DNA of 64,000 nt from Paenibacillus xylanilyticus (GTDB lineage Bacteria > Bacillota > Bacilli > Paenibacillales > Paenibacillaceae): the NCBI RefSeq assembly GCF_013359935.1, contig NZ_JABMCB010000192.1, positions 62,001-126,000 on the forward strand, read 5' to 3'. Made by a program: the position numbers and the translations under genes. Under the pieces are notes generated by a model. That model did no database searches, was not told where the DNA came from, and saw only the letters and a list, made by a program, of their open reading frames with translations. Shown here one piece after another: positions 8,207-16,048 of the stretch (positions within the stretch are counted from its first letter, which is position 1; each line of letters begins with the position of its first letter).

Positions 8207-9169
8207 TCATCTCTGGTTTGGTTGTGTCATGCTCGTCTTTGGAGTTTGGGGCCTGGAGAGGATATTTTCGCGATACAGACTCGGCGCCTCTCCATGGAAT
8301 CGCTTGAATTGTTTGGAGAAATAAAGTGCATCAGGCAGGCCTACCGAGGCGGATACTTGCTCAATAGATAAATCCGGACGCTCACGCAGCAGTTGACGCG
8401 ATTTGTCGATCCGAAGCTTGAGCAGATACGTTACCGGAGAAAGTCCGGTTTCCTGTTTGAAAATCCGGGACAGGTAAGCGCGGTTATATCCGAGACTGGC
8501 TGACATCTGTTCAATGGAGACGGGATAAGCATATTGGGTAGACATATATTGAATCATCTGTTTGACGGTCCTTCGGATTGAAGACTCACCGGGGATCAGG
8601 GTTTGTCCCTGAGAAAGGTGATTTTGTGCTTCGGCTAGAATCATATATAACGTACCCAGTGATGTGAAATGAGAGCTTTCTTTTCGCTCGGCAAATGCAT
8701 TCTGCATGACGGACAGCCAATCTGCAATTCCGCAGGATGGACCGGCATGAAAAACGGATTTCTCCGGGCGGAATCCCGCTTCCTCCGTATGCTTCCCGGC
8801 CTGACTGCCCGTATAGGCCATCCAACGATACTGCCAGGGGCGGCGGGCATCCGATTGGTAGCTTACAAGCTGTCCGGGATGAATGAGGAAACAATCCCCT
8901 GCGGATAATTCGTAGGTATGAAGTTCGGTGCGGAATGTGCCGGCTCCCTTTTCTACATAATGAAGCAAATAGTAATCGTACAGTTTTGGTCCAAGGGCAT
9001 GACCGGGAAGGGTCTGGCTGGCGCCTGCAAAGAGGACATGCAACGCTCCCTTTTCATAATAGACAGGATTGGAGGCAACCGAGTATGTTTTTGCTCCACT
9101 TTTCCCGGAGGATTCCTGTGTGTTTTTGATCAGATGTTCTGCTGAATGTTCCTTGTGTGGATCGGTCAT
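8207..9169 (-). CDS. AraC-family transcriptional regulator beside the gal operon
   Basis: A 320-residue regulator with an N-terminal cupin-like sugar-sensing domain (YYLLHYVEKGAGTF...AGDCFLIHPGQL). A C-terminal pair of helix-turn-helix motifs follows from about residue 210 (VSIEQMSASLGYNRAYLSRIFK and LSIEQVSASVGLPDALYFSKQFKR). It is divergent from galK with 153 bases between starts, so control of galKET is a reasonable inference. Related regulators respond to alpha- or beta-galactosides. The ATG at 9169 has AGAAGGAAC upstream. The regulator has its own sigma-A-like promoter in the shared region. Confidence 0.85.
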   Translation of the reverse strand: MTDPHKEHSAEHLIKNTQESSGKSGAKTYSVASNPVYYEKGALHVLFAGASQTLPGHALGPKLYDYYLLHYVEKGAGTFRTELHTYELSAGDCFLIHPGQLVSYQSDARRPWQYRWMAYTGSQAGKHTEEAGFRPEKSVFHAGPSCGIADWLSVMQNAFAERKESSHFTSLGTLYMILAEAQNHLSQGQTLIPGESSIRRTVKQMIQYMSTQYAYPVSIEQMSASLGYNRAYLSRIFKQETGLSPVTYLLKLRIDKSRQLLRERPDLSIEQVSASVGLPDALYFSKQFKRFHGEAPSLYRENILSRPQTPKTSMTQPNQR

Positions 9170-9201
9170 GGGGCGTTCCTTCTTTCGGTGATGTTATTCC
9201 C

Positions 9202-9230
9202 ATTATATGTTGTAAGGTCACATTTATCCA
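9202..9230 (-). promoter_or_regulatory. Candidate promoter of the AraC regulator
   Basis: On the minus strand TGGATA (9230-9225), a 17-base spacer and TATAAT (9207-9202). It sits about 35 bases upstream of the regulator's start codon. Confidence 0.5.
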
Positions 9231-9251
9231 TATGAATCACACATGGCTGCA

Positions 9252-9280
9252 TTTCAAGAGGCACCGCTTTCTTGTATAAT
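9252..9280 (+). promoter_or_regulatory. Candidate galKET promoter with poor -35
   Basis: A consensus TATAAT at 9275-9280 is preceded 17 bases upstream by TTTCAA, a poor -35. That arrangement is expected for an activator-dependent promoter and fits control by the divergent AraC protein. Confidence 0.55.
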
Positions 9281-9322
9281 AACCTTAAGAAAACAACAAC
9301 AATGAGATGAGGTGCAGCAGCA

Positions 9323-10504
9323 ATGAACATACATGAATTGAAACAAAAGTTTATTGAGAAGTACGGAGAGAGTGAAGCGGATATCCGTGTATTCCATGCT
9401 CCTGGACGTGTGAATCTAATCGGCGAACATATCGACTACAATGGTGGCTACGTGCTTCCGGCCGCACTTGAATTCGGTACGACACTTGGTATTCGGGAAC
9501 GCAAAGACGACAAGCTGCAGCTCGCTTCCACCAATATGTCCTATGAAGGCGTGCTCGACACATCCTCCATCGGCAAGGAGAAAACAGGGGAGTGGACAGA
9601 TTATCCAGTTGGTGTCATGGTTGAACTGCAAGGCAAAGGCGTGAAAGTAACGAAAGGATACGACTTCCTGTACCACGGTGAAATTCCGAATGGTGCCGGA
9701 CTATCCTCTTCCGCTTCGCTGGAGGTACTCACAGGATACGCCATACAGTCGATGGAAGGTGTGTCTGATATCGATACGGTACAGCTTTCGCTTCTGTCCC
9801 AAAAGGCGGAGAACGAGTTCGTCGGCGTCAACTGCGGAATTATGGATCAGTTCGCTGTGGCTAACGGAGCAGAGGATCATGCCATCCTGTTGATGTGTGA
9901 CACCCTTGAATATGAAAAGGTGCCTTTCCGTACCGGCTCATACAAGCTGGTCATCGGCAATACGAACAAACGGCGTGGTCTGGTGGACTCGGCTTATAAC
10001 GAACGACGCTCCCAGTGCGAGCAGGCACTTGCCATCTTGAAGGAACAGCTGCCTGCACTCAACTATCTGGCGCAACTGACACCGGAGCAATTTGTAACGC
10101 TGCAGGATCACATCAAGGATGAGAAGGTAAGACAGCGTGCCGAGCACGTTGTGGAAGAGAATGCACGTGTACTCGCATCAGTGGAAGCGCTGCGTGATAA
10201 CGATCTGGAAACCTTCGGCAAGCTGATGAATGCGTCCCATGAATCGCTTCGCTATCTGTATGAAGTAAGCTGCGAAGAGCTGGACGTGATGGTGGAGGAA
10301 GCACAGCGCATTCCAGGCACACTGGGTGCACGTATGACAGGTGCCGGATTTGGCGGATGCACAGTATCCCTGGTACATGAGGATGATGTAGAGCGTTTTG
10401 TTAGCGAAGTGGGTGCGGCGTACGAAGCACGTACCGGTCTCAAGGGAGACTTCTATGTGTGCGGAGTGGGCGACGGCGTCAAAGAATTGAAGGAGGCGAA
10501 GTAA
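9323..10504 (+). CDS. galK: Galactokinase
   Basis: A 393-residue GHMP kinase that phosphorylates galactose to galactose 1-phosphate, the first Leloir step. The galactokinase signature GRVNLIGEHIDYNGGYVLP lies near residue 28, the GHMP ATP-binding motif GAGLSSSASLEV near 125, and the C-terminal MTGAGFGGCTVSLV near 340. The start ATG has a weak GAGGTG site, as do many gal genes. galE starts one base after the galK stop codon, indicating translational coupling. Confidence 0.97.
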   Translation: MNIHELKQKFIEKYGESEADIRVFHAPGRVNLIGEHIDYNGGYVLPAALEFGTTLGIRERKDDKLQLASTNMSYEGVLDTSSIGKEKTGEWTDYPVGVMVELQGKGVKVTKGYDFLYHGEIPNGAGLSSSASLEVLTGYAIQSMEGVSDIDTVQLSLLSQKAENEFVGVNCGIMDQFAVANGAEDHAILLMCDTLEYEKVPFRTGSYKLVIGNTNKRRGLVDSAYNERRSQCEQALAILKEQLPALNYLAQLTPEQFVTLQDHIKDEKVRQRAEHVVEENARVLASVEALRDNDLETFGKLMNASHESLRYLYEVSCEELDVMVEEAQRIPGTLGARMTGAGFGGCTVSLVHEDDVERFVSEVGAAYEARTGLKGDFYVCGVGDGVKELKEAK

Positions 10505-10505
10505 G

Positions 10506-11495
10506 ATGGCAATTTTGGTGACAGGTGGAGCAGGGTATATTGGTTCGCACACGGTAGCGGCTTTGCTGGAGCGTGGCGAGGAAGTTGTTGTACTGGACAA
10601 TTTGCAGACAGGACATCGGGAGGCATTGCTGGGTGGCAAGCTGTATGAAGGAGATCTGCGTGACAAGGAGCTTTTGGCAAAGCTGTTTGCTGAGAATTCC
10701 ATTGATGCTGTCATTCACTTTGCAGCCAACTCGCTGGTTGGCGAGAGCATGAAGGATCCGGTTAAATATTACGACAATAACGTGTTCGGCACATTGTGCC
10801 TGCTGGAAGCGATGAACGCAGCCAATGTACGCCGCATCGTATTCTCCTCTACGGCTGCCACATATGGCGAGCCTGAGAAAGTGCCGATCGAAGAGAGTGA
10901 CCGCACCGAGCCTACAAACGTCTATGGCGAGACCAAGCTGATGATGGAGCGCATGATGTCCTGGTTCGATAAAGTACAGGAGATTAAATACGTGTCCCTG
11001 CGTTACTTCAATGCAGCTGGAGCACATGAAAGCGGCAAAATTGGTGAAGACCATCAGCCGGAGAGCCATCTAATCCCGCTCGTTCTGCAGACCGCATTGA
11101 AACAACGCGAGCATATTGCCGTGTTTGGAGATGACTACGCGACAGAAGATGGAACCTGTGTCCGCGATTATATCCACGTCAGTGACTTGGCTGATGCGCA
11201 TCTGCGCGCTGTCGATTATCTGCGCAAAGGGGAGAGCAGCAACGTGTTTAACCTGGGGAATGGTCAAGGTTTCTCGGTTAAACAGGTTATCGAAACCGCG
11301 AAAAAAGTGACCGGACTCGATATCCCGGTTGTACAGGAGCCGCGTCGTGCAGGTGATCCGGCCGTACTGGTTGCATCGTCTGCCAAAGCAAGATCGGTAC
11401 TGGGATGGAATCCGAAATGGACTAACCTGGAAGATGTCATTCAAAGTGCCTGGAGCTGGCACCAATCCCATCCTAACGGCTACGGAAAAAACTAG
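10506..11495 (+). CDS. galE: UDP-glucose 4-epimerase
   Basis: A 329-residue short-chain dehydrogenase-type epimerase that interconverts UDP-galactose and UDP-glucose. It has the NAD-binding GGAGYIGSHT at the N-terminus, the catalytic Ser/Thr region FSSTAATYGEP, and the YxxxK pair in NVYGETKLM. RDYIHVSDLADAH and NLGNGQGFSV are standard GalE features. It is the second gene of galKET, with the start directly after galK and an AGGAGG-like site inside the galK end. Confidence 0.97.
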   Translation: MAILVTGGAGYIGSHTVAALLERGEEVVVLDNLQTGHREALLGGKLYEGDLRDKELLAKLFAENSIDAVIHFAANSLVGESMKDPVKYYDNNVFGTLCLLEAMNAANVRRIVFSSTAATYGEPEKVPIEESDRTEPTNVYGETKLMMERMMSWFDKVQEIKYVSLRYFNAAGAHESGKIGEDHQPESHLIPLVLQTALKQREHIAVFGDDYATEDGTCVRDYIHVSDLADAHLRAVDYLRKGESSNVFNLGNGQGFSVKQVIETAKKVTGLDIPVVQEPRRAGDPAVLVASSAKARSVLGWNPKWTNLEDVIQSAWSWHQSHPNGYGKN

Positions 11496-11510
11496 GAGGC
11501 GAACATCCAT

Positions 11511-13109
11511 ATGTCACAGACCCATAATGCTGCAGACAACACAGACCGGACACCGGAGCAGCAGGAAGCACTGCATGCCATTGAACGTCTGGTTGCATTT
11601 GCCTTACAGAACAAGCTGATTGAAGAAGCGGATCGGGATTACAGCCGCAACCTTCTGCTGGAACAGTTCGGATTTTCCGAGCCTTATGCCGGAACATTGA
11701 ACGAGAGTGTACCGGATGGCCCCCAGTCTTTGCTGGATACGTTAATTGACTATGGTTTTGAAATTGGACTCATTCCGGAAAATACCGATACGTACCGCGA
11801 TTTGCTGGATGCGAAAATCATGGGTCAATTGATGGCCCGTCCGTCCGAGGTGGTGCGTGCCTTCCGCCATACGGAGCAAACGGAAGGCATCGAAGCAGCT
11901 ACATCCCAATTCTATGAGCTGTCGATTCATTCCAACTATATCCGCATGGACCGGATCTCGAAGAATGTGTATTGGACACAGGAAACGCCGTATGGCGATA
12001 TGGAAATTACGATTAACTTGTCCAAACCGGAGAAAAGTCCGAAGGAAATCGCCATGGCGAAGCTGCTTCCGCCTCCAGTGTATCCGAAATGCCAATTGTG
12101 TCGGGAAAATGTGGGCTATGCTGGCCGGGTAAATCACCCGGCGCGTCAAAACCTGCGTGTTATTCCGCTGGAATTAAACGGTGAACCATGGTTCTTCCAA
12201 TATTCGCCGTATGTGTACTACAACGAGCATTGCATCATTTTCCACCATGATCATGTGCCAATGAAGCTAACGAAAGATACCCTGCGCCGGCTGCTTGCCT
12301 TCGTAGGCGAGTATCCGCATTATTTCATCGGCTCGAATGCGGATCTTCCGATCGTGGGAGGTTCGATCCTGACACATGACCATTTCCAAGGTGGACGTCA
12401 TACGTTCGCGATCCAAAATGCCAAACCTGAAGCGGTATTCCGTCATGCCAAGGCGCCTGGGCTTACACTTAGTCTGGTGAAATGGCCGATGTCGGTTCTG
12501 CGTCTCGCTTCACATGATCCGGCGGAACTGCTTGAAGCGGGCAACGCTGTGTATGAAGCTTGGAAAGTATACAGTGATCCTTCCGTGGAGATTGAAGCCT
12601 TCAGTGATGTGAATGGAGAGCAAGTACCTCATAATACGGTAACACCTATTGTTCGTCGCAGTGCGGACGGTGGATATGAGATGGATCTGGTTCTGCGCAA
12701 CAATCGCACGAATGATGAACATCCGGAAGGCATATTCCACCCACATCGCGAAATGCACCATCTGAAAAAAGAGAACATTGGTCTTATTGAAGTTATGGGG
12801 CTTGCGATTCTCCCAGGCCGGTTGAAAGAAGAACTGGATGGAATTGCTGATATTCTTGCCGGGGACACCCAACTTTCTGAATCTGCTCAGGCTTCGGATC
12901 ATGCCTTGAATCAGCATCTGCGCTGGACAGAAGAATTGAGAGAACGTTTTGGTTCCAACTTGAATAAGGAACAAGCCGTCGCTCTGGTTCAGCAGGAAGT
13001 AGGCCTGAAATTTGCCGAGATTCTGGAACATGCAGGGGTATACAAATACGATGAAGCAGGACGTCAGGCTTTCCGTCGATTTGTGGAAAGCATGGGATAT
13101 ACAGAGTAG
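11511..13109 (+). CDS. galT: UDP-glucose--hexose-1-phosphate uridylyltransferase (class II GalT)
   Basis: A 532-residue protein of the Firmicute-type GalT family, longer than the enterobacterial enzyme. It transfers UMP from UDP-glucose to galactose 1-phosphate and closes the Leloir pathway. Recognisable parts are NHPARQNLRVIPLELNGEPW, the histidine region ILTHDHFQGGRH expected to hold the active site, and FHPHREMHHLKKENIGLIEVMG. The start follows AGGAGGCG with a normal gap, 15 bases after galE. A strong terminator lies just downstream and ends the operon. Confidence 0.95.
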   Translation: MSQTHNAADNTDRTPEQQEALHAIERLVAFALQNKLIEEADRDYSRNLLLEQFGFSEPYAGTLNESVPDGPQSLLDTLIDYGFEIGLIPENTDTYRDLLDAKIMGQLMARPSEVVRAFRHTEQTEGIEAATSQFYELSIHSNYIRMDRISKNVYWTQETPYGDMEITINLSKPEKSPKEIAMAKLLPPPVYPKCQLCRENVGYAGRVNHPARQNLRVIPLELNGEPWFFQYSPYVYYNEHCIIFHHDHVPMKLTKDTLRRLLAFVGEYPHYFIGSNADLPIVGGSILTHDHFQGGRHTFAIQNAKPEAVFRHAKAPGLTLSLVKWPMSVLRLASHDPAELLEAGNAVYEAWKVYSDPSVEIEAFSDVNGEQVPHNTVTPIVRRSADGGYEMDLVLRNNRTNDEHPEGIFHPHREMHHLKKENIGLIEVMGLAILPGRLKEELDGIADILAGDTQLSESAQASDHALNQHLRWTEELRERFGSNLNKEQAVALVQQEVGLKFAEILEHAGVYKYDEAGRQAFRRFVESMGYTE

Positions 13110-13151
13110 CAGTAGGCAAGCAGCATTGTCAGGTAATGGAGAATAAATTTA

Positions 13152-13198
13152 AAAGGGATAGATGAGCAGCATATAATTTGCTCACCTATCCCTTTTTT
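13152..13198 (+). terminator. Terminator of galKET
   Basis: GGGATAGATGAGCA pairs with TGCTCACCTATCCC (one mismatch) and is followed by TTTTTT. It lies about 40 bases after the galT stop. Confidence 0.9.
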
Positions 13199-13393
13199 GG
13201 GTGCAGTCAGAAAAAGATAATGATATATCAATAACTTCAATGATTCGAAAGTAATTGCCGCCATTTAGCGCCACTTTTAACCATGCACATTGAATATAGG
13301 ATCATGGCAGAAGCTGGGTGTTCATTGTATAATGTGAGAAAGGTTATCACAGGATGATAAAATAACATGAATCTAGGGAAATGGGGATAATTA

Positions 13394-13981
13394 ATGGAAA
13401 AGCAGCCACTAAACATACCGCTGATCACCGATGCAGATGAACTGCAAACCATGGTGGGTGAGCCGCATGAGCACGTGAGAAACAAGGCGATATCGTTTGT
13501 AGACTCCCATGTTCAACACTTTCTATCCATGTCACCATTATTTTTCCTATCCACTTCCGATGATGAAGGTAAAAGTGACGCATCTCCTAGGGGGGACGGA
13601 GCAGGTTTTGTCAAAGTTCTGGATCAATATCGGCTGGTCTACCCGGAACGTCCCGGCAATCGCCGAATTGACTCCCTGTTAAACATCTTGTCCAACCCTG
13701 GCGTAGGCATGATCTTCCTGATCCCAGGCATGAATGAAGTGTTAAGGATTAATGGAAAGGCCTCTATAACCAAGGATGAGGATTTTATCAACAGCATGGG
13801 CTGGACTGGCAAAACGATCGGAGCAGCGGTCATTGTAGACGTAGAAGAATGTTTCATCCATTGCCCCAGAGCATTCAAGCAGGCAGGATTATGGTCCTCG
13901 GAGACTTGGGTGGATCAGGAGAATCTGCCATCGACCAGTGACATGTTCCGGGCCCACCTGCAAATCAACGGCTTGTTATAA
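13394..13981 (+). CDS. PPOX-type FMN-dependent flavoprotein (MSMEG_1061-like)
   Basis: A 195-residue pyridoxamine 5'-phosphate oxidase-like protein. The pattern PLFFLSTSDDEGKSDASPRGDGAGFVKVLD, then YPERPGNRRIDSLLNIL, then GMNEVLRINGKASI and FIHCPRAFKQAGLW matches the MSMEG_1061/DR_2398 flavoprotein family, as I know it. These proteins bind FMN or a related flavin; physiological substrates are mostly unknown. A TATAAT at 13328-13333 gives a possible -10, though the -35 is poor. The gene is monocistronic, between the gal operon and the alcohol dehydrogenase. Confidence 0.75.
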   Translation: MEKQPLNIPLITDADELQTMVGEPHEHVRNKAISFVDSHVQHFLSMSPLFFLSTSDDEGKSDASPRGDGAGFVKVLDQYRLVYPERPGNRRIDSLLNILSNPGVGMIFLIPGMNEVLRINGKASITKDEDFINSMGWTGKTIGAAVIVDVEECFIHCPRAFKQAGLWSSETWVDQENLPSTSDMFRAHLQINGLL

Positions 13982-13998
13982 AGTGAGTGACTATGGAT

Positions 13999-14027
13999 TT
14001 GTTTTTATAAAATCGGGGTACTATAAT
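13999..14027 (+). promoter_or_regulatory. Promoter of the iron alcohol dehydrogenase
   Basis: TTGTTT (13999-14004), a 17-base spacer and TATAAT (14022-14027). Immediately after, GGAGTT and AACTCC form a short inverted repeat (14029-14054) just upstream of the ribosome binding site, possibly an operator. Confidence 0.6.
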
Positions 14028-14072
14028 TGGAGTTGCACAAACATTCTAACTCCATTGGAGGCGGCATAGATT

Positions 14073-15236
14073 ATGAGATCTTTTCAATTTTATAACCCTA
14101 CCCGGCTGATTTTCGGTAAAGGACAACTGGAAGCGTTGAAAACGGAAGTGCCGAAATACGGCAAACGGGTATTGCTTGTATATGGCGGCGGAAGTATTAA
14201 GCGCAGTGGTTTGTACGATCAGGTGATCGGATTGCTCAAGGAAATAGGAGCAGAAGTAACGGAACTGGCGGGCGTTGAACCTAACCCGCGTCTTTCCACT
14301 GTTCATAAAGGGGTAGACCTCTGCAAAACAAATGATATTGAATTGATTCTTGCTGTAGGCGGCGGTAGTGTTCTGGACTGTGCCAAAGCAATTGCTGTAG
14401 GTGCGAAATACGATGGCGACATGTGGGATTTTGCTCAGCGCAAAGCTGTTGCTCAGGATGCTCTTCCACTTGGTACCGTGCTGACTATGGCGGCAACTGG
14501 TTCTGAAATGAACTCCGGTTCTGTGATTACCAACCAGGATACACAGGAAAAACTGGGCTGGGGCAGCGCGTATTCCTTTCCTGCGTTCTCCATCCTTGAT
14601 CCGGTGAATACATATACCGTGCCTTTGGATCAGACGGTGTATGGCATGGTTGACATGATGTCCCACGTATTGGAGCACTACTTCCACCTGGATGACAATA
14701 CGCCGGTACAGCTTGGCTTCTGTGAGACCATTCTGCGTACAGTCATGGATGCAGCACCTCGTTTGGTGGAAGATCTGGAGAACTACGAGCTTCGCGAAAC
14801 TATTCTGTACTGCGGAACGATGGCGTTGAACGGTGTACTGAACATGGGACTTGCCGGTGACTGGGCAACCCACAATATTGAGCACGCAGTATCTGCTGTA
14901 TACGATATCCCCCATGGCGGCGGACTGGCTATTCTGTTCCCGAACTGGATGAAGCACAATCTCGACGTGAATGTAGATCGTTTCAAACGTCTGGCCATCA
15001 ATGTATTTGAGGTTAATCCCGAAGGCAAATCAGACAAGCAGATTGCGGAAGAAGGAATTGAAGCCCTGCGCAAATTCTGGACGTCCATCGGTGCGCCTAG
15101 TCGTCTCGCAGACTATGACATTGACGACAGTCAGATCGATGTCATGGCCGACAAGGCCATGCTCTTTGGCCCATTCGGCAACTTCAAGAAGCTGCAGCGT
15201 GAAGATGTTGTATCCATTTATAAGGCATCTCTGTAA
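14073..15236 (+). CDS. Iron-containing alcohol dehydrogenase (YugJ/YugK, BdhA-like)
   Basis: A 387-residue type III (iron) alcohol dehydrogenase that likely reduces aldehydes such as butyraldehyde with NAD(P)H. Typical parts are FYNPTRLIFGKGQLEAL, the GGGSVLDCAKAIA dinucleotide site, TGSEMNSGSVITN, and the metal-binding histidines in SHVLEHYFH and GDWATHNIEHAVS, followed by DIPHGGGLAILFPNWM. It resembles the Bacillus YugJ/YugK proteins in length and motif order. It is a single gene with its own promoter and a strong terminator. Confidence 0.92.
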   Translation: MRSFQFYNPTRLIFGKGQLEALKTEVPKYGKRVLLVYGGGSIKRSGLYDQVIGLLKEIGAEVTELAGVEPNPRLSTVHKGVDLCKTNDIELILAVGGGSVLDCAKAIAVGAKYDGDMWDFAQRKAVAQDALPLGTVLTMAATGSEMNSGSVITNQDTQEKLGWGSAYSFPAFSILDPVNTYTVPLDQTVYGMVDMMSHVLEHYFHLDDNTPVQLGFCETILRTVMDAAPRLVEDLENYELRETILYCGTMALNGVLNMGLAGDWATHNIEHAVSAVYDIPHGGGLAILFPNWMKHNLDVNVDRFKRLAINVFEVNPEGKSDKQIAEEGIEALRKFWTSIGAPSRLADYDIDDSQIDVMADKAMLFGPFGNFKKLQREDVVSIYKASL

Positions 15237-15264
15237 CACAAAGGCAAGCAATCCATTTATTAAT

Positions 15265-15309
15265 AAAGACCGCAAATCTCCACATTTTGGAGATTTGCGG
15301 TCTTTTTAT
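15265..15309 (+). terminator. Terminator of the alcohol dehydrogenase gene
   Basis: AAAGACCGCAAATCTCCA pairs with TGGAGATTTGCGGTCTTT across a five-base loop, ending in a T-run. It is a near-perfect 18-bp stem. Confidence 0.92.
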
Positions 15310-15367
15310 GTGAAATATCATGTAGAATAACCAATATCGGGTCTAGGTTACATATGAGGAAAGATTT

Positions 15368-15393
15368 TGAAACATTATGCCATTTGCTACGTA
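15368..15393 (+). promoter_or_regulatory. Sigma-W-type promoter of the nfeD-flotillin pair
   Basis: TGAAAC (15368-15373), exactly 16 bases, then CGTA (15390-15393). This matches the ECF sigma-W consensus, and the equivalent yuaF-floT operon of B. subtilis is known to be sigma-W dependent. It also shows that the gene start is at 15457 rather than the earlier in-frame ATG at 15367. Confidence 0.8.
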
Positions 15394-15456
15394 TTTATTT
15401 ACATGAGGAATGCCCAGTTAGTTTGGATTTGCGGCAGAAGAGAGGAGGAACGGGGA

Positions 15457-15993
15457 ATGGAGACAATCTATTGGGGGTGTCTAATCGGAGGAGCCATTTT
15501 CGCGATCGTCAGCCTTGTGCTGGGTGACTTGATTGATGGTTTGCTGGATGGGGCCTTTGAACTGCCAGGCATTGATTTTCTCAAACCTGTCGTGCTTGCC
15601 GGTTCCATTACGGCCTTTGGCGGAGCTGGAATTATGTTGACACGTTATAGCTCGGTGAGTGCGATTGCGGGACTCATATTATCCCTGCTTATAGGCATTG
15701 CTGCTGCCATGCTGGTATTCTTTGCATATATCAAACCGATGCGCAACAGTGAGGTCTCTATCGCTTTTTCAATGAAAGAGCTTTCAGGGAAAATAGGGGA
15801 AATTACGATTCCAGTACCTGAAAAAGGCTTCGGTGAAGTCATGATCCGTTTTGCTTCCGGTAATACGATTCATACGGCGTCCAGCTTTGAACATCGCCCT
15901 ATTGCGGCGGGAGCGCGTGTTGTTGTAGTAGACGTTACTGAAGGTGTACTCCGTGTGGCTGAATGGGATGAAGATGTACTTAAAGACGTCTAA
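15457..15993 (+). CDS. NfeD-like membrane protein (YuaF type)
   Basis: A 178-residue protein with several N-terminal membrane segments (YWGCLIGGAIFAIVSLVLG, PVVLAGSITAFGGAGIML, AIAGLILSLLIGIAAAML). A soluble C-terminal OB-fold-like domain follows from about residue 105 (LSGKIGEITIPVPEKGFGEVMIRFASG). This is the NfeD partner of flotillin and is thought to help membrane microdomain assembly. The ATG at 15457 follows AGAGGAGGAACGGGGA; the in-frame ATG at 15367 overlaps the promoter and is rejected. The flotillin gene begins 55 bases after the stop, so the two are one operon induced by envelope stress. Confidence 0.85.
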   Translation: METIYWGCLIGGAIFAIVSLVLGDLIDGLLDGAFELPGIDFLKPVVLAGSITAFGGAGIMLTRYSSVSAIAGLILSLLIGIAAAMLVFFAYIKPMRNSEVSIAFSMKELSGKIGEITIPVPEKGFGEVMIRFASGNTIHTASSFEHRPIAAGARVVVVDVTEGVLRVAEWDEDVLKDV

Positions 15994-16048
15994 ATCGAAC
16001 TCGTGGTGAAATGAATCTACTCATCAAGAATTAAGGGGAGAGATGTGA

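Noticed and set aside
14046..14957. Open frame of 303 codons on the minus strand
   Set aside because: Shadow of the iron alcohol dehydrogenase.
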